Below, one piece after another: positions 40,322-49,009 of a stretch of DNA of 64,000 bases. Location of the stretch: positions 124,001 to 188,000 of the forward strand of contig NZ_JAFNLL010000007.1 of NCBI RefSeq assembly GCF_017368795.1. The letters are read 5' to 3'. Made by a program: the position numbers and the translations under genes. The notes under the pieces were generated by a model, which was not told the origin of the DNA, searched no databases, and saw nothing but the letters and a program-made list of their open reading frames with translations. This stretch comes from Arthrobacter cavernae (lineage in GTDB: Bacteria > Actinomycetota > Actinomycetes > Actinomycetales > Micrococcaceae). How positions within the stretch are numbered: the stretch's first letter is position 1; each line of letters opens with the position of its first letter.

Positions 40322-41560
40322 CTAGCCAGCCGGCGCCCCCGCAGGGGAGCGGTGCACGACGGCGGTGATCACCGCCGTCGTGCATGCCAGGGCGGTGAGG
40401 CTGAGCGCCAGGGCCTGCCAGCCGAACGCCTGGAACACCAGGCCGCCCGCCCAGCCGATCACGCTGGATCCCAGGTAGTACGAGAGGTTGTAGAGGGACG
40501 CGGCCTGGGCCCGGCCGTCCACGGCGATGGCCCCGGTCCAGCCGGCCCCCACGCTGTGGGCGGCGAAGAAGCCACCGGTGAACACGACGAGTCCGAGAAG
40601 GATCACCACCAGGTTGTCCAACGCGGTTAGGGCGAGTCCGCCGGCCATGATGCCGATGCCCGCGAGCAGCACGTTCCGGCGGCCAAAGCGTAAGGTCAGG
40701 CCCGCTCCCCATCGGGAACTCACTGTCCCGGATAGGTAGGCCAGGAAGATCAGGCTGACCAGCGTGCCCGGCAGCGCAAAGGGATCCGCATGCAGCCGGA
40801 AGCCGAGGTAGTTGTAGACGGCCACGAATCCGCCCATGAGCAGGAACGCCTGGATGTAGAGGGCCAGGAGCTTCGGGTTGGCGCTGTGCCTGCCCAGCGT
40901 ACGCATGGCGCCCCGGAAGCCGCCGGCCGGTGCAGGGCGGAAGCGCCTTTGCTTGGGCACTAGCACCAGGAACAGGACCGCCGAGACCGTCGCGAGCAGG
41001 GAAACCGCCAAGGCCGCGGAACGCCAGCCCCAGAGTTCGCCCACCGGCCCGGCCACGAGGCGGCCCGCCAAGCCGCCCAGCGTGGTGCCGGCGACGTAAC
41101 TGCCGGCTGCGAGCGCGGTGTGGATCCTGCTGACCTCCTCATTGAGATAGGCGATGGCGATGGCCGGGATGCCGCCCAGCGCCATGCCCTCGAGGGTGCG
41201 CAGCCCCAGAAGCACCGGCATATTCGGGGCCAGCGGGACCAGCAGGCCGAATACCGTGGCCGCGGTAATGCCGATGGCCATGGCCCGCACACGTCCGATC
41301 CTGTCCGCAACGAAGGACCACGGGAGGACGGTGACGGCGAGGCCCACGGTTGCCAGGGAGATGGTGAGCGCGGCCTCGGCGGCGGTGATGTGCAGATCGG
41401 CGGCCATGAGGGGAAGCACTGCCTGGGTGGAGTAGAGCTGCGCGAAGGTCGCGACGCCGGCCAGGGCGAGGCCTGCCAGGATGCGGCGGTACCCGCTTGA
41501 ACCCTTGAGATGGCCCTCCCAGCCTGAGGCCACGGCGTTTGTGGAAAGTGTTTTGCTCAC
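40322..41560 (-). CDS. MFS transporter 3 (YnfM/AraJ-like)
   Basis: 412 residues from a GTG at 41560; TACGCT sits exactly six bases upstream, so this start is preferred over the ATG at 41602. Twelve membrane helices; FVADRIGRVRAMAIG is the loop 2-3 motif and PAIAIAYLNEEV follows helix 4. QLYSTQAVLPLMAADL in helix 1 is characteristic of the YnfM-like exporters. Divergent from a LysR gene, as is usual for this exporter type. Confidence 0.87.
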   Translation of the reverse strand: MSKTLSTNAVASGWEGHLKGSSGYRRILAGLALAGVATFAQLYSTQAVLPLMAADLHITAAEAALTISLATVGLAVTVLPWSFVADRIGRVRAMAIGITAATVFGLLVPLAPNMPVLLGLRTLEGMALGGIPAIAIAYLNEEVSRIHTALAAGSYVAGTTLGGLAGRLVAGPVGELWGWRSAALAVSLLATVSAVLFLVLVPKQRRFRPAPAGGFRGAMRTLGRHSANPKLLALYIQAFLLMGGFVAVYNYLGFRLHADPFALPGTLVSLIFLAYLSGTVSSRWGAGLTLRFGRRNVLLAGIGIMAGGLALTALDNLVVILLGLVVFTGGFFAAHSVGAGWTGAIAVDGRAQAASLYNLSYYLGSSVIGWAGGLVFQAFGWQALALSLTALACTTAVITAVVHRSPAGAPAG

Positions 41561-41704
41561 CGTGTCAGCGTAGGACTGCTCTGGAAGATACTTCCAATGC
41601 ATGATTTAGTTGGCTTTCATGCGTAATTCGCATTGAATCCCGCTGCTCGAACCCTGCGCGCTCCGCCGGAGTCGGCGAAGGCGCAGCCCCCGGAAGGCCG
41701 GTCC

Positions 41705-42679
41705 ATGGACATCGAACACAAGCAGCTGGTCCAGCTCCTGCCCCTGCTGCCGGTGCTCGCACAACTGGGGCGCACGCAGCACGTCACCGAAACCGCCGAG
41801 ATCCTCGGCGTGCCACAGCCCACGGTGAGCCGGGCGCTTGCCCGGGCCAGCGCCGTGGTGGGCACCGAGCTGCTGGTGCGGGACGGCCGTGGGATCCGCC
41901 TGACGCCCGCTGCCCGGACGCTCCTGCCCTACATCGAGGCGGCGCTCGCCGAGTTCCAGGCGGGCCTGGACCGGGTCAGGCACGAATCCGCTGTGGTCCG
42001 GGGCCGGATCTCCGTGTCTTTCCAGCACACCTTCGGCGAGGCGACGCTGCCCATCCTGATCGGTGCCTTCCGGAGTCGCCACCCGCACACGGCCTTCGAA
42101 CTGAGCCAGGGCGCGCGTTCGGGCTGCCTTGAGGAACTGGCCGCCGGCGACGCCGACTTTGCGCTCACTGCCCCGGTGGCGCCGGAGGGCAGGGGCATCC
42201 GCTCGGCGGCCCTGTACCGGGAACCGCTGCGCTTCGTGCTGCACCACCGGCATCCCCTGGCCGGCAGATCCAGGGTGCATCTGTCGGAGCTGCGCAACGA
42301 TCCTTTTGTGTCCCTTCCCTCCGGGGTCGGCCTGCGCTCGCTGAGCGACGCGCTCTTCAGGGAGGCAGGCTTCCGTCCGCGCACGGCCTTTGAAGGCCAG
42401 GAAACTTACACGGCCCGCGGCCTGGTGTCCGCCGGGCTCGGCTTCGGCATCCTCCCGCCCGCGGGTCCTGGATCCGGCGGCGGACAGTACCTCCGCGCCG
42501 CCGGCCTGGGCCTGGTGGAGGTGCCCATCGACTCCGGGCTGGCCTTCCGGGAAATCGGGATCGCCTGGCGGGAACGGGCCGCGGAACCGGATCCCGTGCG
42601 GCTGTTCCGCGAACTGGTCCTGTCGGAGGGGGCGGAGCTGCTCGCCGGCCTGGTCAAAGCCCGTTCAGGAACTCCGTGA
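41705..42679 (+). CDS. LysR-family regulator
   Basis: 324 residues from an ATG at 41705 with GGAAGG upstream. Helix-turn-helix VTETAEILGVPQPTVSRALA near 30, then the two-lobed inducer-binding domain (VRGRISVSFQHTFGEATLPI onward). LysR proteins commonly regulate the divergent gene, here the YnfM-like MFS exporter at 40322-41560. It overlaps the 3' end of the nitronate monooxygenase gene by 26 bases tail to tail. Confidence 0.88.
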   Translation: MDIEHKQLVQLLPLLPVLAQLGRTQHVTETAEILGVPQPTVSRALARASAVVGTELLVRDGRGIRLTPAARTLLPYIEAALAEFQAGLDRVRHESAVVRGRISVSFQHTFGEATLPILIGAFRSRHPHTAFELSQGARSGCLEELAAGDADFALTAPVAPEGRGIRSAALYREPLRFVLHHRHPLAGRSRVHLSELRNDPFVSLPSGVGLRSLSDALFREAGFRPRTAFEGQETYTARGLVSAGLGFGILPPAGPGSGGGQYLRAAGLGLVEVPIDSGLAFREIGIAWRERAAEPDPVRLFRELVLSEGAELLAGLVKARSGTP

Positions 42680-43703
42680 CCACGGCTACGACGGAACCGT
42701 CCTTGGCTTCCCGCCAGCCGGTTCCCGCCCACAGGTTGAGCCGTTCTGCGTCGCCGGCCGCGGCGGCGGCTGCCCGCACGGGCGCTGTCAGATGGTGGAT
42801 GGCCGGGTAACCGTCCGGTGCGTCGGCGTGGTCCCGGACGAACTCATTGACGAGGGCACGCGCCCAGCGGCCCGTGAACGCACGCGTCATGGCCGTTTCG
42901 GTGAAATGCGGGTTGGCGAGCGCGTCCTTGTGCAGTTGCCTGGCCCCGCTTTCCTCGGTGCGCACCAAGGCGGTCCCCAGCTGCCCGGCCACGGCGCCTT
43001 CCTGCAGTATTGCCCGCAGCTCCGCGCCGTCCATGATCGCGCCTGCCGCAATGAGGGGGATCCCGACGGCGGCGCGCACCTCGGCCACCAGCTCCGCCGT
43101 CGTGCCGGCCCGGGAAAGCCGCTGCGGCTCCGGGAGAAAGGCTGCGGTGTGCCCGCCCGCCGAGCCGTGCTGGACCACCAGGGCATCCGCGCCCTGCTCG
43201 ACGGCGAGCCGGGCCTCCGCTGCACAGGTGACGCTGGCGATCACCGCGGTGCCTGCCCGCTGCAGGGCCCGGACCACGGGAGCGCCGGGCAGCCCGAAGG
43301 CGAAGCTGGCGAACTCGACCGGTTCGGCCAGCAGGGCATCGATCTTGGCCTGCCAGGCGTCGTCGTCATCGAGCCGCAGCTCCGGGATGGCGACCCCGTA
43401 ACGCCGGCCCTCCGGCAGCAGTGCGGCGCGGTACGCCTCCAGTCCGGCGGTCGCCGCTGCACGCGCAGCCTTTCCGGCGTCAGCCAGCAGACCGGCGTCG
43501 GGCACAAAAACATTGACGCCGAAGCGGACACCGGCGTCGCGGGCAGCCCTGATCTCGGCGGCCATGCCCTCGGCGCTCTTGTACCCTGCCGCCAGGAAGC
43601 CGAGCCCGCCGGCAGCGTGGACGGCCTCCACCAGGTGCGGCGTGGAGGTTCCCCCGGCCATGGGCGCCGCGATCAGCGGCGTTCCGAACAAGGACTCCGT
43701 CAT
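42654..43703 (-). CDS. Nitronate monooxygenase (2-nitropropane dioxygenase family)
   Basis: 349 residues. LIAAPMAGGTSTPHLVEAVH at the N terminus and FLAAGYKS form the FMN pocket; VQHGSAGGHTAAF (near 190) has the catalytic histidine and IPLIAAGAIMDGAELRAIL (near 225) the phosphate-binding glycine. It oxidises alkyl nitronates such as propionate-3-nitronate using FMN and O2. GAAGGAGGAG precedes the ATG. Divergent from the sugar kinase gene. Confidence 0.9.
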   Translation of the reverse strand: MTESLFGTPLIAAPMAGGTSTPHLVEAVHAAGGLGFLAAGYKSAEGMAAEIRAARDAGVRFGVNVFVPDAGLLADAGKAARAAATAGLEAYRAALLPEGRRYGVAIPELRLDDDDAWQAKIDALLAEPVEFASFAFGLPGAPVVRALQRAGTAVIASVTCAAEARLAVEQGADALVVQHGSAGGHTAAFLPEPQRLSRAGTTAELVAEVRAAVGIPLIAAGAIMDGAELRAILQEGAVAGQLGTALVRTEESGARQLHKDALANPHFTETAMTRAFTGRWARALVNEFVRDHADAPDGYPAIHHLTAPVRAAAAAAGDAERLNLWAGTGWREAKDGSVVAVVTEFLNGL

Positions 43704-43746
43704 GCTGTGCTCCTCCTTCAGGGGTGCTTCAAGCTACTCTGTCCAC

Positions 43747-44715
43747 GTGAACAATGCCCGCAACATCCTGCCCGCCGCAACCCCATCCGCCGTCGAACAG
43801 GGCGTCGTTGAACCAGGAACCAGCGCTGTCACCGGCACCGTGATCGGGATCGACATCGGGGGGACCAAGACGCACGGCGTCCGCTTCGAGGACGGCGTGC
43901 CGGTGCGCGATGAAAGCACCGGCAGTTCCAACGTACAGAATGTCAGCCGCGAAGTGGCGGCGGCCAACCTTGCCGCCCTGTTCGGGATGATCGGCGGCGG
44001 CAGCGTGGACGAGGTCTACGCCGGAGCCGGCGGGATCGACACCGAGGAAGACGCCCAGGCGCTCGCAGCGCTCATCAGCCCGCACGTATCCGGTGCCCGG
44101 GTCACTGTGGTCCACGATTCCCGCCTCCTGCTGGCGGCCGGAGGTGCGAGCACCGGCGTGGCCGTCATCGGGGGAACCGGTTCGGCCGCCTGGGGCAGGA
44201 ACGACGACGGCGACGAAGCGCGGGCGGGCGGCTGGGGCTACCTCCTGGGCGACGAAGGCAGCGGCTACTGGTTGGGCCGCGAAGCGGTCCGCCACAGCCT
44301 GCGCCGGATGAACCGCAAGCTCAAAGCCGATGAACTCACCACCGCCCTGCTCGAATCCTGCGGGATCGACGGCCCGGACAAGCTCATCGCACTGTTCCAT
44401 TCCCCGGATACCGGGCGGCGCTTCTGGGCGCAGCAGGCCAGGCTGGTGGTGGAAGCCGCGGCGGCCGGCCACGAAGCAAGCAACAGGCTCGTGGAGCAGG
44501 CCGGCCGGGACCTCGCGGATTTGGCCGCACAGGTGGTCCGGCAGCTGGGCATCGCCGGGCCGGTGATCCTGGGTGGCGGTCTCGGCATGAACGTGCCGGC
44601 CCTGCAGGACTCGTTCCGGGCGGGCCTCGAGGCCCAAGGCATCGCGGATGTCCGCGTCCTGGACCAGGAACCCGTGTTCGGTGTACTGCAGCTGGTGGCT
44701 GAGCAGCGCGGCTGA
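43747..44715 (+). CDS. BadF/BadG-type ATPase; N-acetylglucosamine kinase-like
   Basis: 322 residues from a GTG at 43747 with TACTCT six bases before it (leaderless type). Actin-like ATPase motifs: GIDIGGTKTHGVRFEDG (near 32), VYAGAGGIDTEEDA, VVHDSRLLLAAGG and GVAVIGGTGSAAWGRN, then GGWGYLLGDEGSGYWLGREA, which is typical of the N-acetylglucosamine kinase group. It phosphorylates an amino sugar, probably from cell-wall or chitin turnover. A GC-rich hairpin follows. Confidence 0.86.
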   Translation: MNNARNILPAATPSAVEQGVVEPGTSAVTGTVIGIDIGGTKTHGVRFEDGVPVRDESTGSSNVQNVSREVAAANLAALFGMIGGGSVDEVYAGAGGIDTEEDAQALAALISPHVSGARVTVVHDSRLLLAAGGASTGVAVIGGTGSAAWGRNDDGDEARAGGWGYLLGDEGSGYWLGREAVRHSLRRMNRKLKADELTTALLESCGIDGPDKLIALFHSPDTGRRFWAQQARLVVEAAAAGHEASNRLVEQAGRDLADLAAQVVRQLGIAGPVILGGGLGMNVPALQDSFRAGLEAQGIADVRVLDQEPVFGVLQLVAEQRG

Positions 44716-44739
44716 GCAGCGCGGCTGAGCCGAGCTGCT

Positions 44740-44766
44740 CAGCCCGCGCTCAGCCAGCGCGGGCTG
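44740..44766. terminator. Bidirectional terminator hairpin
   Basis: Perfect 11-base arms (CAGCCCGCGCT and its inverse) with loop CAGCC, between the convergent kinase and pirin genes. A short direct repeat, GAGCAGCGCGGCT, precedes it. Confidence 0.65.
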
Positions 44767-44771
44767 CAACG

Positions 44772-45794
44772 TTAACGGCGGGTGCGTGGCCGGAGCTTCA
44801 CGCCCGGCAGGGGCGGCGCCGGAATGCGTCCGGCTTCGGGGCCCGCATCGGGTCCGTGGCCGGCGATGAAGCCGAAGCGCGCGGCGGCAGCGGCGGTGTC
44901 GTCTAGTCCGGCCTGTGCTTCCCAGTCCTCCCGGGCCTGCTCCACTTCCTCGTGCGTGCGACCCACGAAGTTCCACCACATGAGCAGGTCCTCCTCGAAG
45001 GGCTCGCCGCCCAGGAGCATGAAGCGGGTGTCCGGGGCGGCCTCGAGCGCGAGAGATTCACGGCCGGAACCCAGGTGGGCCAGGGGGCCAGGCTCCACGG
45101 CCTGGCCGTCGATCACCACGCTCCCGTCCAGTACCAGCACGGCGTGCTCGAAGTGCACCTTGAGCGGGAGGACGATGTGCCCGGCTGCCGTAATTTCGGC
45201 GCCGACGATGGGGCTGTACATCGTGGCCGGTGACTGCTGCCCGGCGAATTCCCCCACCATCACCTTCGCTGTGAACCCGGGACCCGTAGCCACGGGCAGC
45301 TCGCGGTGCTGTTCAAAGGCCGGAGGCCGGTGCCTTTCCGTGTCCGGCAAGGCCACCCACAGCTGCAGCCCCCGCGAGACCGGCAGCACATCGCCGTCGT
45401 TCAATCCCACACCCTCCGGGAGGACGGAGAACTCCGAGTGCGAGATCCCCCTGCCCGCCGTCATGATGTTCAGCTCGCCGGGCCGCACCACCACATCGCT
45501 GCCGACGCTGTCCCGGTGGCGCACCGGACCCTCCAGCGGCCAGGTGACCGTCTGCAGCCCCGAATGGGGGTGGGGGAGGACGCTCATGGCCACGCGGTCC
45601 GGTCCGAAATTGTCCAGGAAGCACCAGGCTCCGACGGTCGGCAAAGCGCGCTGGGGCAGGGTCCGGAAGACGTTCATCGCGCGGACTCCACCCAGCGGGA
45701 CCTCGCGGGCCGGCCACAACTCCACGCACGGCGCCTGGCCCGGATGGCCTGCCGGGCAGAGCTCCTGGACCGGAGCTGCATCGAGATTCGTCAC
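44772..45794 (-). CDS. Pirin-family bicupin
   Basis: 340 residues from a GTG at 45794 (GGAGG five bases upstream). N-terminal cupin with the iron-binding histidines in LPHPHSGLQTVTWPLEG, GRGISHSEFS and a glutamate-bearing loop; the C-terminal cupin ends in a pirin tail (GGEPFEEDLLMWWNFVGRTH). Some pirins open the flavonoid ring of quercetin and others act in regulation; this one cannot be assigned. Divergent from the beta-galactosidase gene. Confidence 0.87.
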   Translation of the reverse strand: MTNLDAAPVQELCPAGHPGQAPCVELWPAREVPLGGVRAMNVFRTLPQRALPTVGAWCFLDNFGPDRVAMSVLPHPHSGLQTVTWPLEGPVRHRDSVGSDVVVRPGELNIMTAGRGISHSEFSVLPEGVGLNDGDVLPVSRGLQLWVALPDTERHRPPAFEQHRELPVATGPGFTAKVMVGEFAGQQSPATMYSPIVGAEITAAGHIVLPLKVHFEHAVLVLDGSVVIDGQAVEPGPLAHLGSGRESLALEAAPDTRFMLLGGEPFEEDLLMWWNFVGRTHEEVEQAREDWEAQAGLDDTAAAAARFGFIAGHGPDAGPEAGRIPAPPLPGVKLRPRTRR

Positions 45795-45843
45795 GGGGAC
45801 CTCCATGTGCATAAATGTTGGAAAATGTACTAATCTGCTTCGT

Positions 45844-47637
45844 GTGACCCACGCCATCCTGAGCTACCACGACGCTGTCCTCTACCGTTCTGGCGAACGC
45901 TACCGCATCCTCGCCGGAGCCATCCACTACTTCCGGGTCCACCCGGAGCACTGGGCGGACAGGCTGCGCAAACTCAAGGCCATGGGCGCCAACACGGTGG
46001 ACACCTACGTGGCGTGGAACTTCCACCAGCCCAAGGCGGGCGTGGCTCCCGACTTCACGGGCTGGCGCGATCTTGGCCGTTTCATCGACACTGCTGCCGC
46101 GGAAGGCCTCGACGTTATCGTCCGCCCCGGGCCCTACATCTGTGCCGAATGGGACAACGGCGGGTTCCCCGCATGGCTCACCGGAACGCCCGGAATCGGC
46201 CTGCGCTGCATGGACCCGCAGTTCACCGGCGCCATTGAGGAATGGTTCGACCGCCTGCTGCCGATCATCGCCTCGCGCCAGTCCTCCAACGGCGGGCCCG
46301 TCGTCGCAGTGCAGATCGAAAACGAATACGGCAGCTACGGCGACGACCACGACTACATCCGCTGGAACCGGCGCGCACTGGAGGAACGCGGCATCACCGA
46401 GCTGCTGTTCACGGCCGACGGCGGCAACGACTACTTCCTCGACGGCGGCTCCGTGGAGGGAACCTGGGCGACGGCGACGCTCGGCAGCCGCGGCGACGAG
46501 GCCGTGGCCACCTGGCAGCGCCGCAGGCCCGGCGAGCCGTTCTTCAACATTGAGTTCTGGGGCGGCTGGTTTGACCATTGGGGCGAACACCACCACCGCC
46601 GTGACGCCGGCGACGCCGCCGCGGAGGTCCGCAAGATGCTGGACCTGGACGGCTCCGTCTGCCTCTACATGGCCCACGGAGGCACCAACTTCGGCCTCGG
46701 CTCCGGCAGCAACCACGACGGCACCAAGCTCCAGCCCACCGTCACCAGCTACGACTCCGACGCCCCCATCGCCGAAAACGGGGCCCTGACGCCCAAGTTC
46801 CACGCGATGCGCGCCGAGTTCTTCCGGGCGCAGGGCATCGAGAAGCTCCCCGAACTGCCGGCGGAACTGCGCGCCGAACCGGCGGTCCTGCCCGCGCAAG
46901 TCCTGCCGCTCAGCCCGGCACCCGGGCTGCTGGAGCTCGCCCGCGGCGCCGGCCAGCCGGTGCGCAGCGTCCGCCCCCTGAGCTTCGAACAGCTCGGCCT
47001 GGACTCCGGCATGGTGCTGTACTCGGCGGAAGCCATCCTGCCCGGGCGCCCCGACGCCCCCGCCGAAACCCGCATCAGGATCACCGGACTCAACGACCGC
47101 GCCTACCTCTGGGTGGACGGCACCTTCGCCGGAGTGCTCGACGACGTCACCGGGGCCGAGGGACTGGCCGTCACCGGCACAGGTGTGCCGGCCAGGCTCG
47201 ACATCCTGGTGGAGAACCTGGGACGCATCAACTACGGCCCCCTCACAGGCCACGGCAAGGGCATCCTGGGCGGCGTGCTGGTCAACCAGCGCTACACCTT
47301 CCACTGGACCCAGACCCCCGTTCCCCTGGCGGAATGGCGTACCGAGGAGCTTGACCTCCTGGCCGGGGCCGAGTTCGACGCCGAAGCGCCGGCCGACACG
47401 TATCTGGCGCTGCCGGGTTCGGGCAAGGGTTTCGTGTGGCTGAACGGCTTCCTGCTGGGCAGGTACTGGGAGAAGGGCCCGCAGTTCACGCTGTACGCGC
47501 CCGCGCCGCTGGTCCGTGCCGGCCACAACAGCATCAAGGTGCTGGAACTCGGCGAGCCGGGAACCACCGTGGAGCTCCGTGAGACCGCCGATCTGGGCCC
47601 CGAGGAAGCAGGCAGGATCGCGGCCGCGGAACTCTAG
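45844..47637 (+). CDS. GH35 beta-galactosidase
   Basis: 597 residues. Glycoside hydrolase family 35 barrel: ILAGAIHYFRVHPEHWADRL (near 22), GANTVDTYVAWNFHQPK, RPGPYICAEWDNGGFPAWL, acid/base Glu in VQIENEYGSYG (near 160) and nucleophile Glu in FFNIEFWGGWFDHWG (near 235). Beta-sandwich domains follow, ending with a jelly roll (GKGFVWLNGFLLGRYWEKGP). No signal peptide, so it acts on imported galactosides in the cytoplasm. GTG at 45844 with TAATCT seven bases upstream. Confidence 0.92.
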   Translation: MTHAILSYHDAVLYRSGERYRILAGAIHYFRVHPEHWADRLRKLKAMGANTVDTYVAWNFHQPKAGVAPDFTGWRDLGRFIDTAAAEGLDVIVRPGPYICAEWDNGGFPAWLTGTPGIGLRCMDPQFTGAIEEWFDRLLPIIASRQSSNGGPVVAVQIENEYGSYGDDHDYIRWNRRALEERGITELLFTADGGNDYFLDGGSVEGTWATATLGSRGDEAVATWQRRRPGEPFFNIEFWGGWFDHWGEHHHRRDAGDAAAEVRKMLDLDGSVCLYMAHGGTNFGLGSGSNHDGTKLQPTVTSYDSDAPIAENGALTPKFHAMRAEFFRAQGIEKLPELPAELRAEPAVLPAQVLPLSPAPGLLELARGAGQPVRSVRPLSFEQLGLDSGMVLYSAEAILPGRPDAPAETRIRITGLNDRAYLWVDGTFAGVLDDVTGAEGLAVTGTGVPARLDILVENLGRINYGPLTGHGKGILGGVLVNQRYTFHWTQTPVPLAEWRTEELDLLAGAEFDAEAPADTYLALPGSGKGFVWLNGFLLGRYWEKGPQFTLYAPAPLVRAGHNSIKVLELGEPGTTVELRETADLGPEEAGRIAAAEL

Positions 47638-47691
47638 CCATGGCGGTGCCCGGCAGAAGCTGACGCCGGGCACCGCAACTATGCTGGCTCC

Positions 47692-48348
47692 ATGAGCCTC
47701 CACTTCGATACCCGTCCTGCGGCCTACGCCGCCATCATCCGTGACGGCGCCATTCTGCTGGCCTACTGGAAGCAGGACGGCAAGGAAGGCTGGACGCTGC
47801 CCGGCGGCGGACTGGACCTGACCGAACACCCGGTGGACGGCTGCCGCCGGGAGATTTTCGAGGAGACCGGCTACGAAGCCGAGATCGGGAGCATGCTGGG
47901 GATCGACGTCGGCCATTGGCCGTCGGACGTCCGGCTGGACGGATCCGACCGCGACCTCCAGTCCCTCCGGCTGGTCTACGAGGCAACCATCACCGGCGGA
48001 GAACTGACCCATGAGGTGGACGGAAGCACCACCCACGCCGCCTGGATAGCACTTGGCAAGGTGTCCGGGCTGAACAGGGTCTCCCTGGTGGACGTTGCCC
48101 TGCGACTGCACCCCGGGCACCATCGGCAGCACGGCTGGGAGCGGTCCGGCCACGATCTACGCCTAGGTTCGCAACCGCCCACCTACAACCTCCGCTGCCG
48201 GAACATCGGGAATAGCTCCCGCACCCGTGCCACCGTCTCAAGCGAGACATCCACCGCCCGGACGCCTGGTTCGAGTCCGAGATCGGCTTCAATGAGCCCC
48301 ATGGGATCAACCAGGATGCTGCGGCCCACGGAGACGGGCGGCGCCTGA
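47692..48348 (+). CDS. NUDIX hydrolase with an unusual read-through tail
   Basis: 218 residues. The NUDIX box GGGLDLTEHPVDGCRREIFE plus ETGYEAE (near 40-68) is complete, and residues 1-155 make a normal-length domain. The remaining 60 or so residues, from about 48180, overlap the 3' end of the convergent amidase gene for 166 bases and have the serine/threonine/arginine make-up of an antisense reading. The original stop was probably lost. Substrate unknown. TATGCT lies six bases before the ATG (leaderless type). Confidence 0.82.
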   Translation: MSLHFDTRPAAYAAIIRDGAILLAYWKQDGKEGWTLPGGGLDLTEHPVDGCRREIFEETGYEAEIGSMLGIDVGHWPSDVRLDGSDRDLQSLRLVYEATITGGELTHEVDGSTTHAAWIALGKVSGLNRVSLVDVALRLHPGHHRQHGWERSGHDLRLGSQPPTYNLRCRNIGNSSRTRATVSSETSTARTPGSSPRSASMSPMGSTRMLRPTETGGA

Positions 48349-48962
48349 CACACCCCTGCCACGTACACGCTGTTCTCGATGGCGCGGGCCGCATTCAGCG
48401 CCAGCCACTGCTCGGTCTTGTGGGTGCCCGGCACCCATGACGAGCAGACCAGCAGGACCTGTGCGCCGGCGTCCGACAGTGACCTGGCCAGCTCAGGAAA
48501 CCGCAGGTCGTAGCAGGTCATCAGGCCGAAGCGCGCTCTCCCAAATTCAAACACCACCGGGCTGGTGGACGGACCCGGCCTGATGAACGTCGATTCCCCG
48601 AAACCCTGTGCGTCGAAGAGGTGGATCTTCCGGTAGACGGCCAGCTGCTTACCGTCGGGCCCGAACGCCACCAGGGTGTTGTACGCCTTGCCCGGCTCCT
48701 CCGACGTTTCCACCACGCCCGCCACCAGCGCGATGCGGTGGCGGCGGGCGGTGCGGGCGAGTTCCTGGCAGACGGGACCGCCCAGCGGCTCCGCAACCTC
48801 GGGGAACGTCGCGTCCACGGTCTTTTTCTCGTACGTGGCGTACTCCGGGAAGGCGACCAGCGCGGCGCCGTCGAGCGCGGCCGCGGCGGCGAACCCGTCG
48901 ATCGCGGCAAGGTTGGCCTTGACGTCGGTGCCCGACTCCAGCTGCCCGAGCGCTATCCTCAC
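48183..48962 (-). CDS. Nitrilase-superfamily carbon-nitrogen hydrolase 1
   Basis: 259 residues with the Glu-Lys-Cys triad in LVAFPEYATYEKK (near 40), AVYRKIHLFDAQG (near 110) and LMTCYDLRFPELAR (near 148). Closest in appearance to Nit2/omega-amidase-like or deaminated-glutathione amidases, which cut a terminal amide. GTG start at 48962 with GGAAGGAAC upstream. First of two amidase genes bracketing an amino-acid permease. Confidence 0.86.
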   Translation of the reverse strand: MRIALGQLESGTDVKANLAAIDGFAAAAALDGAALVAFPEYATYEKKTVDATFPEVAEPLGGPVCQELARTARRHRIALVAGVVETSEEPGKAYNTLVAFGPDGKQLAVYRKIHLFDAQGFGESTFIRPGPSTSPVVFEFGRARFGLMTCYDLRFPELARSLSDAGAQVLLVCSSWVPGTHKTEQWLALNAARAIENSVYVAGVCQAPPVSVGRSILVDPMGLIEADLGLEPGVRAVDVSLETVARVRELFPMFRQRRL

Positions 48963-49009
48963 GATTGTTCCTTCCCTTGATCGGGCGGCGGCCCCGGTCA
49001 GGCGGCCGC

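Noticed and set aside
45313..48153. 946-codon open frame on the minus strand
   Set aside because: It is antisense to the GH35 beta-galactosidase and runs through three genes; the composition is that of a GC-rich shadow frame, with no domain.
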